A DNA stretch of 64,000 nt from Mycobacterium sp. IS-1590 (GTDB lineage: Bacteria > Actinomycetota > Actinomycetes > Mycobacteriales > Mycobacteriaceae): positions 186,001-250,000 of the forward strand of contig NZ_LQIW01000050.1 of the NCBI RefSeq assembly GCF_001500025.1. Direction: 5' to 3'. Made by a program: the position numbers and the translations under genes. Shown in pieces: positions 1-8,275 of the stretch; position 1 is the stretch's first letter, and each line of letters starts with the position of its first letter. The notes below the pieces were generated by a model. The model made no database searches. It was given only the letters and a program-made list of their open reading frames with translations, and was not told the origin of the DNA.

Positions 1-617
1 TGCAGTACCGCCCGCATCGCCTCGTGGAGACGCTTGACGTCGTCGTCGTCCAGGGTCGACACCGGCAGCGACGGCGACAGGCGCGTACGCCAGAGAATCT
101 CGTCGACGAGCAGATTCCCCAGCCCGGCGATCACGGCCTGATCCATCAGCGTCGGTTTCAGGCGTCCGCGCCGACCCCGCAGAAGCTCGCGAAACGAGCG
201 CAGGTCGAGGTGCAGGGCGTCGGGGCCCTGCTTGCCCGTCACTTCGCCGATGTCGTCCTCGGAGGCAAGGAGCCACACACCACGCAGCTTGCGCAGGTCC
301 GCGTAGCGGAACTCGCCATGGTCGAGTGCGATGACCAGCCGGACGTGTTTGGTGTCGTCGTCGCCCAGCGTGTGGTACGGCCTGCCCGTCATACCGCTGT
401 GCACCAGCAACACGGGGCCGTCGGTCGGCAGGATCAGCCATTTGCCGTGCCGACGAGGCTCCTCGAAGGTGCGGTCGACCAGGTTTCGGGCCAGCGCGCG
501 TGCGGAGGTGTTGCGCAGCACTCCCGCGTCGCGTACGTCCACCCGGCGGATACGACGCCCGGGCAGCTCACGCACCAGCTCCCTGCGGAAGCCCTCGACG
601 TCGGGTAGTTCGGGCAT
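1..617 (-). CDS. Fpg/Nei-family DNA glycosylase, truncated by window edge
   Basis: The protein begins MPELPDVEGFRREL, the hallmark of bifunctional Fpg/Nei glycosylases: after removal of Met the N-terminal Pro is the Schiff-base nucleophile and the following Glu is the general acid. About 205 residues are visible. They cover the N-terminal beta-sandwich (KWLILPTDG, SGMTGRPY) and most of the helix-two-turns-helix DNA-binding part (LMDQAVIAGLGNLLVDEI). The C-terminal zinc or zinc-less finger lies beyond the left edge, so Fpg and Nei cannot be told apart. The family removes oxidised bases and nicks the abasic site. The ATG is only 2 nt from the stop of the upstream DUF402 gene, so the two are co-transcribed, divergent from uvrB. 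The call of family is secure; substrate is not. Confidence 0.88.
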   Translation of the reverse strand, partial: MPELPDVEGFRRELVRELPGRRIRRVDVRDAGVLRNTSARALARNLVDRTFEEPRRHGKWLILPTDGPVLLVHSGMTGRPYHTLGDDDTKHVRLVIALDHGEFRYADLRKLRGVWLLASEDDIGEVTGKQGPDALHLDLRSFRELLRGRRGRLKPTLMDQAVIAGLGNLLVDEILWRTRLSPSLPVSTLDDDDVKRLHEAMRAVL

Positions 618-619
618 GT

Positions 620-1126
620 CTACTCGTCGCGCCAGGTGAGTGGCATATCCTGCCCGGCCAGCCACCGTTTGAGGTCGTAGTCGTGCCGGGCCAGCCCGTC
701 GATGGCGGCCACCGCGGTCTGCACGGCCTGCTCGCCCGTCTCGGGTGCCAGCAGGTTGTGCCGTACCGCGGTGAGCAGTTCGTCGACGTCGTGCAGTTCG
801 ACACCCCGGCCGGTGCGCACCACCAGGTCGAGGTAGTGGTCTTCGGCGTGCCAGGCGTCGGGGCCAGGTGTGTACTGGCCCACGTCCAGGTAGTAGTCCT
901 GGTCGAGCTCGTGACCTGCATTGAAGTGGAACACGGTTGCGCGCAGTCGCAGCGAGGGCAGCAGCCAGGACTCCAGATAGTGGAACTGCGCCCGCCCCGG
1001 GGTGGGGCGGGCCATGTACAGGCCCCAGGGCTGGACGGTGAAGACGTCGACGGCGCGCACGATGCCCTTCGGATCGGTGTTGGTGCGGGCGACGAGGTCG
1101 AACGTCTCGTGTTTGGGAGCGTGGAT
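620..1126 (-). CDS. DUF402 protein (Rv1632c type), possible ATC start
   Basis: A DUF402 protein, the family that includes the FomD nucleotidyl-phosphonate hydrolase and Ntdp-type nucleoside di/triphosphatases. Visible signatures are the FHFNAGHELDQDYYLDVGQY stretch, then DHYLDLVV and VDELL, which supply the acidic and Tyr residues typical of the fold. Its place upstream of uvrB matches Rv1632c. The first canonical start is GTG at 1058-1060 (146 aa). However, the 22 codons before it still read like the family N-terminus (HAPKHETFDLV, then ARTNTDPKG), and related actinobacterial proteins, from memory, start MHPPK. The codon at the matching place is ATC (1124-1126), 6 nt after a TATCCT promoter box. 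I give the longer frame (168 aa); the start is uncertain. Substrate unknown. Confidence 0.75.
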   Translation of the reverse strand: MHAPKHETFDLVARTNTDPKGIVRAVDVFTVQPWGLYMARPTPGRAQFHYLESWLLPSLRLRATVFHFNAGHELDQDYYLDVGQYTPGPDAWHAEDHYLDLVVRTGRGVELHDVDELLTAVRHNLLAPETGEQAVQTAVAAIDGLARHDYDLKRWLAGQDMPLTWRDE

Positions 1127-1132
1127 GAGAAC

Positions 1133-1138
1133 AGGATA
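1133..1138 (-). promoter_or_regulatory. Candidate -10 box (TATCCT) for the DUF402-glycosylase operon
   Basis: TATCCT on the minus strand fits the mycobacterial SigA -10 consensus TANNNT and lies 6 nt before the ATC that aligns with the family start. The same hexamer with the same 6-nt spacing precedes the ATG at 25478. If active, the mRNA would begin at or next to the ATC. Confidence 0.45.
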
Positions 1139-1175
1139 GGGCTGTCCGGGGAATGAACTTGTCGGAGTGCGCGCT

Positions 1176-1181
1176 TACCCT
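1176..1181 (+). promoter_or_regulatory. Candidate -10 box (TACCCT) for uvrB
   Basis: TACCCT matches TANNNT and ends 8 nt before the ATG at 1190. This implies a leaderless or nearly leaderless uvrB transcript and argues against the GTG at 1184, which would lie upstream of or at the transcription start. No Shine-Dalgarno sequence is visible. Confidence 0.4.
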
Positions 1182-1189
1182 GAGTGATT

Positions 1190-3340
1190 ATGGCTTTCGC
1201 TACCGAACACCCCGTGCTCGCGCACTCGGAGTACCGCCCGGTCGATGCGATCGTGCGCACCGGCAACCGCTTCGAGGTGGTCAGCCCCTACTCACCGGCG
1301 GGTGACCAGCCGGCCGCCATCGACGAACTGGAGCGCCGGATCAAGGCGGGGGAGCACGATGTGGTGCTGCTGGGCGCCACCGGCACCGGTAAGTCGGCGA
1401 CGACGGCGTGGCTCATCGAGCGGGTCCAGCGGCCGACGCTGGTGATGGAACCGAACAAGACGCTCGCCGCGCAGATGGCGAACGAGTTGCGGGAGATGTT
1501 GCCGCACAACGCCGTCGAGTATTTCGTGTCGTACTACGACTACTACCAGCCCGAGGCCTATATCGCCCAGACGGACACCTACATCGAGAAGGACAGCTCG
1601 ATCAACGACGACGTCGAGCGGCTGCGGCACTCGGCAACCTCGAGTTTGCTGTCCCGTCGCGACGTGGTCGTTGTCGCCTCGGTGTCCTGCATCTACGGTC
1701 TCGGCACGCCGCAGTCGTACCTGGACCGCAGCGTGGAGCTCAAGATCGGTGACGAGGTGCCGCGTGACGCGCTGCTGCGGCTGCTCGTCGACGTGCAGTA
1801 CACCCGCAACGACATGGCGTTCACTCGCGGGTCGTTCCGTGTGCGCGGCGACACCGTCGAGATCATCCCGTCCTACGAGGAGTTGGCCGTCCGCATCGAG
1901 TTCTTCGGCGACGAGATCGAGGAGTTGTACTACCTGCATCCGTTGACCGGAGACGTCGTCCGCAAAGTCGATTCGCTACGGATCTTCCCGGCCACCCACT
2001 ACGTCGCGGGCCCGGAGCGGATGGCGCATGCGATCTCGACCATCGAACAGGAACTCGAGGAGCGGCTCGCCGAGCTGGAGGGGCAGGGCAAGCTGTTGGA
2101 GGCGCAGCGGCTGCGGATGCGCACCAACTACGACATCGAGATGATGCGCCAGGTCGGCTTCTGCTCGGGCATCGAGAACTATTCGCGTCACATCGACGCC
2201 AGGCCCGCGGGCTCCGCGCCAGCCACGCTGCTCGACTACTTCCCCGAGGACTTCCTGCTCGTCATCGACGAATCCCACGTGACGGTGCCGCAGATCGGCG
2301 GCATGTACGAGGGCGACATGTCGCGTAAGCGCAACCTCGTCGACTTCGGTTTCCGACTGCCCTCGGCCGTCGACAACCGGCCACTGACCTGGGAGGAGTT
2401 CGCCGACCGCATCGGCCAGACCGTGTATCTGTCGGCGACGCCGGGGCCGTACGAGCTCAGCCAGTCCGGCGGTGAATTCGTCGAACAGGTCATCCGCCCA
2501 ACGGGTTTGGTGGATCCGAAGGTGGTCGTGAAACCGACGAAGGGCCAGATCGACGATCTGATCGGCGAGATCCGCACGCGCACCGAGCGCGACGAGCGGG
2601 TGCTCGTGACCACGTTGACCAAGAAGATGGCCGAGGACCTCACCGACTACCTGCTCGAGATGGGGATCCGTGTGCGCTACCTGCACTCCGAGGTGGACAC
2701 TTTGCGTCGGGTGGAACTGCTGCGCCAACTGCGTCTCGGCGACTACGACGTGCTGGTCGGCATCAACCTGCTCCGCGAGGGTCTCGACCTGCCGGAGGTG
2801 TCGCTGGTGGCGATTCTCGACGCGGACAAGGAGGGGTTCCTCCGGTCGACTCGCAGCCTGATCCAGACGATCGGCCGCGCCGCGCGCAACGTGTCGGGCG
2901 AGGTGCACATGTACGCAGACAACATCACCGAGTCGATGCGGGAAGCCATCGACGAGACCGAACGCCGGCGCGCCAAGCAGATCGCCTACAACGAGGCCCA
3001 CGGCATCGATCCAAAGCCGTTGCGTAAGAAGATCGCCGACATTCTCGACCAGGTGTATCGCGAAGCCGACGATGTCGAGGTGGGTGGTTCCGGGCGCAAC
3101 GCGTCGCGGGGCCGCCGGGCGCAGGGCGAACCTGGGCGGGCGGTCAGCGCCGGCATCATCGAAGGGCGCGACACCTCCAACATGCCGCGCGCCGAGTTGG
3201 CCGACCTCATCAGGGACCTGACCGAGCAGATGATGGCCGCGGCGCGGGATTTGCAGTTCGAGCTGGCCGCACGCATCCGCGACGAGATCCACGACCTCAA
3301 GAAGGAACTGCGCGGCATGGACGCGGCCGGTCTGAAATAG
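1190..3340 (+). CDS. uvrB: Excinuclease ABC subunit UvrB
   Basis: UvrB, the helicase-like damage verifier of nucleotide excision repair; it receives damage from UvrA and recruits UvrC. The 716-residue product shows the Walker A motif GATGTGKS, the beta-hairpin region with the Tyr-rich YYDYYQPEAYI stretch that inserts between the DNA strands, the DESH Walker B box, helicase motifs V/VI (GINLLREGLDLPEVSL, QTIGRAARN) and the C-terminal UVR domain that binds UvrC. It is near-identical over long stretches to M. tuberculosis UvrB (698 aa) and carries about 20 extra N-terminal residues. ATG 1190 is preferred over GTG 1184 because of the promoter box just upstream. uvrA lies 14 kb downstream in the same window. 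Confidence 0.98.
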   Translation: MAFATEHPVLAHSEYRPVDAIVRTGNRFEVVSPYSPAGDQPAAIDELERRIKAGEHDVVLLGATGTGKSATTAWLIERVQRPTLVMEPNKTLAAQMANELREMLPHNAVEYFVSYYDYYQPEAYIAQTDTYIEKDSSINDDVERLRHSATSSLLSRRDVVVVASVSCIYGLGTPQSYLDRSVELKIGDEVPRDALLRLLVDVQYTRNDMAFTRGSFRVRGDTVEIIPSYEELAVRIEFFGDEIEELYYLHPLTGDVVRKVDSLRIFPATHYVAGPERMAHAISTIEQELEERLAELEGQGKLLEAQRLRMRTNYDIEMMRQVGFCSGIENYSRHIDARPAGSAPATLLDYFPEDFLLVIDESHVTVPQIGGMYEGDMSRKRNLVDFGFRLPSAVDNRPLTWEEFADRIGQTVYLSATPGPYELSQSGGEFVEQVIRPTGLVDPKVVVKPTKGQIDDLIGEIRTRTERDERVLVTTLTKKMAEDLTDYLLEMGIRVRYLHSEVDTLRRVELLRQLRLGDYDVLVGINLLREGLDLPEVSLVAILDADKEGFLRSTRSLIQTIGRAARNVSGEVHMYADNITESMREAIDETERRRAKQIAYNEAHGIDPKPLRKKIADILDQVYREADDVEVGGSGRNASRGRRAQGEPGRAVSAGIIEGRDTSNMPRAELADLIRDLTEQMMAAARDLQFELAARIRDEIHDLKKELRGMDAAGLK

Positions 3341-3353
3341 CCGACAACACCGT

Positions 3354-3371
3354 CCGGGACCTTCGGCCCTG
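3354..3371. promoter_or_regulatory. Probable DosR (DevR) box
   Basis: The core GGGACCTTCGGCCC (3356-3369) is a near-palindrome. By my count it agrees with 11 of 14 positions of the DosR consensus GGGACTWWAGTCCC and has the form of natural dormancy-regulon boxes. It ends about 37 nt before the ATG of the hibernation-factor gene, where a response regulator would contact the promoter. Prediction from sequence only. Confidence 0.6.
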
Positions 3372-3406
3372 GTCCTTGCCCTGTCGCCTCGCGTACAAAC
3401 GAAAGT

Positions 3407-4204
3407 ATGAGTGACAGAGCCGATATCGAATCGTCAGTCCACGTCGATGTGACGACACGCGGTGATCTTCCCGGCGCGGCCGAATACGCGCGGGGCAAGA
3501 TCGAAGACGTCAGCCGGTTCGCACACCGACCGTTGGCACATGCCCATGTGAAGCTGACGCGCCACGGTGACCCGGAACTGGAACGGCCGGTCATTGCGCA
3601 GGCGAACCTCGACCTCGACGGCCGGTTGGTGCGTGCTCAGGCCTCAGGTGACACGGCGCGAGACGCGATCGACCGCCTGGGTGAACGCCTGGGACGCCAA
3701 CTGCGCCGGGCCGCCGACCACTGGCAGGCTCGCCGCGACGGTCGAACTACACGGGTTTCGCACGAGCCCGACGCCGGACCCGCTCAGCAGCCCAGCCGCC
3801 TTCCGCTCCCACCCGAGGAGCGCCAGATCGTGCGGCGCAAGTCGTTCACCCTCGCGCCGTGCACGGTGGACGAGGCCGCCATCGAGATGGACCTGCTCGA
3901 CTACGACTTTCACCTGTTCACCGAGCAGCGCACCGGGATGGCGAGCGTGCTCTACAAGAGCGGACCGTCCGAATACCGGTTGGCTCAGGTCGAACCGGCT
4001 TCGGAAGGCGAGCTGGCGCCGTTCGAACTGCCGCTGACGATCAGCCCCCACCCGCCGCCGATCCACACCGTCGAGCAGGCCGCCGAGCGGATGGGTCTGC
4101 TGGGGCTGCCGTTCATGTTCTTCATCGACGCCGCCCAAGGTCGTGCAGCCGTGCTCTACCACCGTTACGACGGCCACTACGGGCTCATCACCCCGGCCGG
4201 TTGA
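3407..4204 (+). CDS. Long-form ribosome hibernation factor (HPF/RaiA family, RafH-like)
   Basis: The first ~105 residues form the S30AE (HPF/YfiA) domain that sits in the decoding centre of the 30S subunit: VHVDVTTRGDLPGAAEYARG, then HAHVKLTRHG and the basic LGERLGRQLRR helix. After a Pro-rich linker come two tandem copies of the C-terminal dimerisation-type domain, about 141-198 (VRRKSFTLAPCTVDEAAIEM...) and 210-265 (HTVEQAAERMGLLGLPFMFF...). Ordinary long HPF has one such copy. The 265-residue length and the upstream DosR box match the hypoxia-induced mycobacterial RafH type rather than the housekeeping paralogue. Start ATG follows GAAAG. It would store or protect ribosomes in hypoxia. The fold is sure; the hypoxic role is inferred from the box. 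Confidence 0.85.
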   Translation: MSDRADIESSVHVDVTTRGDLPGAAEYARGKIEDVSRFAHRPLAHAHVKLTRHGDPELERPVIAQANLDLDGRLVRAQASGDTARDAIDRLGERLGRQLRRAADHWQARRDGRTTRVSHEPDAGPAQQPSRLPLPPEERQIVRRKSFTLAPCTVDEAAIEMDLLDYDFHLFTEQRTGMASVLYKSGPSEYRLAQVEPASEGELAPFELPLTISPHPPPIHTVEQAAERMGLLGLPFMFFIDAAQGRAAVLYHRYDGHYGLITPAG

Positions 4205-4242
4205 GGTCACCGCTTGACCTGAACGAAGGTTGAGCTCGTAGC

Positions 4243-5658
4243 GTGTCCGGCGTGACCGACACCGCGCCGACGACCAGTACAGGACGCTGGCGCGACCTGT
4301 TGGGACCGAAGTACCTCGGCGCCAGCACCGTCCTGGCCGGCGGGGTCGCGCTGTACGCCACCAACGAGTTCCTCACCATCAGCCTGATGCCCAGCGCGGT
4401 GGCGGATATCGGCGGTTACCGACTGTATGCATGGGTGACGACGGTGTATCTGGTCGCCTCGGTGATCGCGGCGACCACCGTGCATTCGACGTTGATGCGC
4501 TTCGGACCGCGGGTGTCGTATCTGGCGGCGCTGTCCGTATTCGGTCTGGGCAGCCTCGCATGTGGGGCGGCGCCCACGATGGAAACCCTGCTTGTCGGCC
4601 GCACGGTGCAGGGACTGGCGGGCGGGTTGCTGGCCGGGTTGGGCTATGCGGTGATCAACACGGCGTTGCCCGAGCGGTTGTGGACCAAGGCGTCGGCGTT
4701 GGTGTCGGCGATGTGGGGCGTCGGGACGCTGCTCGGCCCCGCCGCCGGGGGTCTGTTCTCCCAATATGGTTCGTGGCGTTGGGCGTTCGCTGCGCTGGCG
4801 ATCTTGACTGCAGCCATCGCGGTGCTGGTCCCGCTGGCGTTGCCCCGGCGCACTCGCGCCGACTTCGAAGCGCCGCGAACGCCGATACCCGTGTGGTCGC
4901 TGCTGTTGTTGGGTGTTGCCGCGTTGGCCGTCAGCGCAGCCGGTATCCCGCGCGATGTGTGGCCCACGATCGTGCTGCTCGGCTTCGGGGCCCTTTTGGT
5001 GGCCGTGTTCCTGGTCGTCGACCGGCGGCTACCCGCTGAGGTGTTGCCGCCCAGCACTTTTGCGCGCGGACCGCTGAAGTGGATCTACCTGACCCTCGCT
5101 GTGTTGATGGCCGCGACGATGGCGGACATGTATGTTCCGCTGTTCGGGCAGCGGTTGGCCGATCTCACACCGGTCGCTGCGGGATTTCTCGGTGCGGGTC
5201 TGGCGCTCGGTTGGACGGTCGGGGAGATCGGCAGCGCCTCGATGAGCAACCCGCGAGCGATCAAGCGCACGGTCGCTGTCGCGCCCGCGGTGATGGCCGT
5301 GGGCCTCGCGCTTGCGGCGGTGACCATGCGGGACGACGCACCGGCGGCCGTGGTGGCCGTCTGGGCCGCGGCGTTGATCGTGACCGGCGCCGGGGTGGGG
5401 ATCGCCTGGCCGCATCTGTCGGCATGGGCGATGAGCCGTGTGGAGGACCCGTCGGAGGGGCCGACCGCGGCTGCCGCGATCAACACCGTGCAGCTGATTT
5501 CCGGCGCCTTCGGCGCGGGGCTGGCCGGAGTTCTCGTGAACATGACCGACAGCGGTGATGCCACACCGGCGCGGTGGCTGCTGGCGGCATTCGCCGCGCT
5601 CGCCGCGATGGGCCTGGTCGCGTCGACGCGGAGCGGACGACAGCCCAGCCAACCGTGA
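4243..5658 (+). CDS. MFS drug-efflux-type transporter (Rv1634 type)
   Basis: A 471-residue integral membrane protein with many hydrophobic segments, probably 14 (DHA2-like). It contains the MFS motif-C-like stretch GVGTLLGPAAGGLFSQYGSW, the loop-2/3 region (HSTLMRFGPRVSYLAAL) and GRTVQGLAGGLLAGLGYAVI. It would export small molecules by proton antiport across the inner membrane. Length (471 aa) and position just downstream of uvrB match M. tuberculosis Rv1634, annotated as a possible drug efflux protein. Start GTG 4243; a second GTG (4252) is possible. Substrate unknown. Confidence 0.88.
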   Translation: MSGVTDTAPTTSTGRWRDLLGPKYLGASTVLAGGVALYATNEFLTISLMPSAVADIGGYRLYAWVTTVYLVASVIAATTVHSTLMRFGPRVSYLAALSVFGLGSLACGAAPTMETLLVGRTVQGLAGGLLAGLGYAVINTALPERLWTKASALVSAMWGVGTLLGPAAGGLFSQYGSWRWAFAALAILTAAIAVLVPLALPRRTRADFEAPRTPIPVWSLLLLGVAALAVSAAGIPRDVWPTIVLLGFGALLVAVFLVVDRRLPAEVLPPSTFARGPLKWIYLTLAVLMAATMADMYVPLFGQRLADLTPVAAGFLGAGLALGWTVGEIGSASMSNPRAIKRTVAVAPAVMAVGLALAAVTMRDDAPAAVVAVWAAALIVTGAGVGIAWPHLSAWAMSRVEDPSEGPTAAAAINTVQLISGAFGAGLAGVLVNMTDSGDATPARWLLAAFAALAAMGLVASTRSGRQPSQP

Positions 5659-5733
5659 TGGTGAACCGCTTAACGATCACGGCGATTTCAACGCTGGGCG
5701 GTGACTGACCGCGCTGGGACACTCACTGTCAAT

Positions 5734-5804
5734 GCGGGTGTGGCTGAGTGGCTAGGCACCGGCCTGCAAAGCCGTTTACACGGGTTCGAATCCCGTCACT
5801 CGCT
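5734..5804 (+). tRNA. tRNA-Cys (GCA anticodon)
   Basis: The acceptor stem GCGGGTG/CACTCGC (5734-5740 with 5797-5803) pairs fully with one G-U. The T arm ACGGG-TTCGAAT-CCCGT is perfect. The anticodon loop CTGCAAA gives GCA, cysteine, and the discriminator is U73, a CysRS identity base. CCA is not encoded. The anticodon stem has a C-U mismatch at its first pair. There is no flanking direct repeat that would mark an integrated element; the 128 nt up to the next gene hold nothing I recognise. Confidence 0.93.
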
Positions 5805-5932
5805 CGTATGGGCCGTTGTTGAGCAAATCAACGCATTCCAACCGAACTGCGCGACAGTGCTTTTCAGCGCATCATCGCCGCGTATGGGCAACACTTCGCT
5901 GCTTCGAGGCAAGCCACGCCGGTGGTCGACTG

Positions 5933-6592
5933 CTAGCGGTGCGCGCGCAGGCCGTCGGCGAACCGCAGATCGGACACCAGCGCCTCGAACGCCTTCTCCC
6001 GATCCTCCGGCGGGCCGCGTAGCACCGACGACGGATGCACGGTAACGGCGACTTCCGGTGCGACGTCGAGCTCGTCGGTCTCGGGCAGTTGCAGTGCTTC
6101 GCCGCGGTGCGCGGTGAGCCGAAACTTGCTGCCCATCAACGACTGTGCGGCGGTCGCTCCCATCAGCACCAGCACCTCGGGTCTGACGGCGTCCAGCTCG
6201 GCCAGCAGCCACGGCCGGCAAGCCACCACTTCCGTGCGGCCCGGGGTCTTGTGGATCCGTCGTTTACCGCGCTCGGGCAGCGTGAACTTGAAGTGCTTGA
6301 CCGCATTGGTCACATACACCCGCTCGCGGTCGATACCGGCCTGCGCCAGCGCCTTGTCCAGCAGTTTGCCTGCGGGTCCGACAAACGGCTCTCCCGCCTT
6401 GTCCTCCTGATCGCCGGGCTGTTCGCCGACCAGCATCATGTCCGCGCTGGAGGAACCGCCGCCGAACACCACCTGCGTCGCATCGAGGTACAGATCGCAG
6501 CCCTTGCAACCGTGCGCGGCGTCGGCCAGAGCATCGAGATCGCGGGTGTCGGGCACGAACTCCGCAGCGGTGTGGGCTGGCCTTGTGGGCAT
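5933..6592 (-). CDS. udgX: UdgX-type uracil-DNA glycosylase (covalent uracil-DNA binder)
   Basis: A 219-residue family 4/5-like uracil-DNA glycosylase with motif A region GEQPGDQEDKAGEPFVGPAG and motif B HPSSVLRG. The decisive feature is the UdgX insertion KRRIH (residues 110-114) in GKRRIHKTPGRTEVVACRP; its His is the residue that, in M. smegmatis UdgX, attacks the sugar after uracil removal and leaves the protein covalently bound. Iron-sulfur ligands: C29, C32 and C125 are present, and H100 (AVKHFKF) sits where family 4 enzymes have the remaining Cys. The start ATG is at 6590-6592. Stop lies 36 nt downstream of nothing else on this strand; the mannosyltransferase gene ends 35 nt upstream, so they may be co-transcribed. 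Role: uracil-initiated repair or damage tagging. Confidence 0.92.
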   Translation of the reverse strand: MPTRPAHTAAEFVPDTRDLDALADAAHGCKGCDLYLDATQVVFGGGSSSADMMLVGEQPGDQEDKAGEPFVGPAGKLLDKALAQAGIDRERVYVTNAVKHFKFTLPERGKRRIHKTPGRTEVVACRPWLLAELDAVRPEVLVLMGATAAQSLMGSKFRLTAHRGEALQLPETDELDVAPEVAVTVHPSSVLRGPPEDREKAFEALVSDLRFADGLRAHR

Positions 6593-6627
6593 GGGAATCG
6601 GGTACCCGGTTCCGGTGCGGTCACGCG

Positions 6628-8169
6628 CTACCGCGTCGACTTGACCACCTGCGCGAAACTGAACTGCCAGCGCTCGACGAGCCGGAAGCCCATCGCGTGC
6701 GGTACCCGGTAGGCGGGCGCGCGGCGCAGACGTGGTCCCGGATCCAGCGCGGGCCCGCTTTCTCGATCCGGGACGGTGGCGTCGCGTTGTGAAACCGTCC
6801 ACAGTACCGTGCAGGGCCGAAGCCGATCGGCCACACCCCAGATGCCAAGATGGCTGTCCCACAAGCGGTTTCGGTCCGCTGCGCGGCGGCCGCGCCCGGG
6901 GTCGACCAGGCCCGCATACGCCTCGGGCCGCGCGGCGGTCAAGGGGCGAATCGGCCCGGGCGCCCAGTTGGTGGTGTTGTCGAGCACCAAGCAGTCGCCG
7001 GGGGAGGCGTGTGTCGTGAGGACGTCCGCCACCTGGCTGAAGTCCATTCCCTCCTTGGCGTACGGACCCCGTTGTTCGAGCAGATAGTTCGGGGTCGCCG
7101 CCACCGCGAGAGCGGTCAGCATCACCACGACGGCCTCGCGCGACCTGGCGATGGCGGTGAGGCCGACAGCCAACAGCAACGCCATCGCCGGCGAGGTACA
7201 GGTCAGATAGCGCGGGTAGTAGACGGCTTCTGACCACACCGAGTAGAGCAGCAGCACGGCCGTCGGGAGCACGATCCACGCCGCGCTCATCGCCACCAGC
7301 GACCGGACACCGGCGTCCGTCGGCCGGAACTGCCGCATCGCCAGCAGGGCCAGCACCAGCCCCGCCGAGACCGCGAACGCCACGCTGTGGTCGAAGTACT
7401 GTTCCTGCAGCACTTCGGCGACCGTGTGCCAGCCCGGAGGCGAGATCCACCGGACCTGCGCTATCTGGCTCCTGCTGAACACCAGAAACGGCGCCACCAG
7501 CGCGATCGCCACCGCGGCCGTCACGATCCAGCGGCGCACGACCGCTCGCCGAGCCGTCACCGCGGCCAGCGTCACCGCGTGCACGAGCACCATCAGCACG
7601 ACGAAGACGTTCAGCAACGACGCGCCCACCAGCGCCAGCCCGTAGCAGCCCCACAGCCATCGGAAATTGCGGCGGACCGCGACTACCAACAACACGGTCA
7701 GCCAGACGGCCGCCGCCGCCGTCAGCGCATAGGAGCGCGCCTCGATGCCCGCCCACGTGATACGGGGCAGGATCGCGAACACGACGCCCGCGCAGACGGC
7801 CGTCGTCCGGGAAGCGAAGCGTCGCGCGAGGACGACGACGCCGCCGGCGGCCAGCCCGACGGCCAGGCAGCTCGACAGCCGGGAGTAGAACTCGGTGGCC
7901 GGGAACACCGCGAACCACCCGTGCATCAGCAGGTAGTACGGGCCGTGCACCGCGTCGATGTTGTGCAGCAGGCCCCACAGCTGGGGGATCGACCGCGTCG
8001 ATGCCGAGATCGTGGCCGCCTCGTCGAACCACAGCGACGGTCGGGCCGCGCCCGCCGCCGACACCGCGATCGCGAACATCGCCGTCAGCGCAGCGTCGAA
8101 CCGGCCGGCGCGAAGGGATCCCGACGGGTCGAGGCGCGCGAGGCGTTGCTGTACCAGCGACAGATCCAC
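6628..8169 (-). CDS. GT-C mannosyltransferase, Rv1635c type
   Basis: A 513-residue polytopic protein with about 11 hydrophobic segments and the GT-C signature Asp-Glu in its first periplasmic loop (PSLWFDEAATISASTRS), as in polyprenyl-phosphomannose-dependent GT39-like enzymes. A soluble periplasmic C-terminal part follows (GDCLVLDNTTNWAPGPIRPL...). The position, between the MFS gene and the universal stress gene on the opposite strand, is that of M. tuberculosis Rv1635c, which starts mannose capping of lipoarabinomannan. Start GTG 8169; no strong SD. Acceptor in this species is unknown, since many fast growers are described as having phosphoinositol-capped LAM. Confidence 0.82.
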   Translation of the reverse strand: MDLSLVQQRLARLDPSGSLRAGRFDAALTAMFAIAVSAAGAARPSLWFDEAATISASTRSIPQLWGLLHNIDAVHGPYYLLMHGWFAVFPATEFYSRLSSCLAVGLAAGGVVVLARRFASRTTAVCAGVVFAILPRITWAGIEARSYALTAAAAVWLTVLLVVAVRRNFRWLWGCYGLALVGASLLNVFVVLMVLVHAVTLAAVTARRAVVRRWIVTAAVAIALVAPFLVFSRSQIAQVRWISPPGWHTVAEVLQEQYFDHSVAFAVSAGLVLALLAMRQFRPTDAGVRSLVAMSAAWIVLPTAVLLLYSVWSEAVYYPRYLTCTSPAMALLLAVGLTAIARSREAVVVMLTALAVAATPNYLLEQRGPYAKEGMDFSQVADVLTTHASPGDCLVLDNTTNWAPGPIRPLTAARPEAYAGLVDPGRGRRAADRNRLWDSHLGIWGVADRLRPCTVLWTVSQRDATVPDRESGPALDPGPRLRRAPAYRVPHAMGFRLVERWQFSFAQVVKSTR

Positions 8170-8275
8170 GCGCTGCTACCCACCCTTCCCGCGAACGGCA
8201 AAACGCTAGCGTGTGCGCTTGTACCGCGCTCGCCGAATGGATGGGGAAGTCATCGTGATGACCGGGTGTAGGCGG

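Noticed and set aside
1098..1115. Possible SOS (LexA) box TCGAAC... near uvrB
   Set aside because: The second half does not match GTTCGA, and the site lies inside the DUF402 coding region about 75-90 nt upstream of the uvrB start.
5734..5932. tRNA-Cys as integration site of a mobile element
   Set aside because: No repeated tRNA 3' end, integrase gene or composition change is found on either side.
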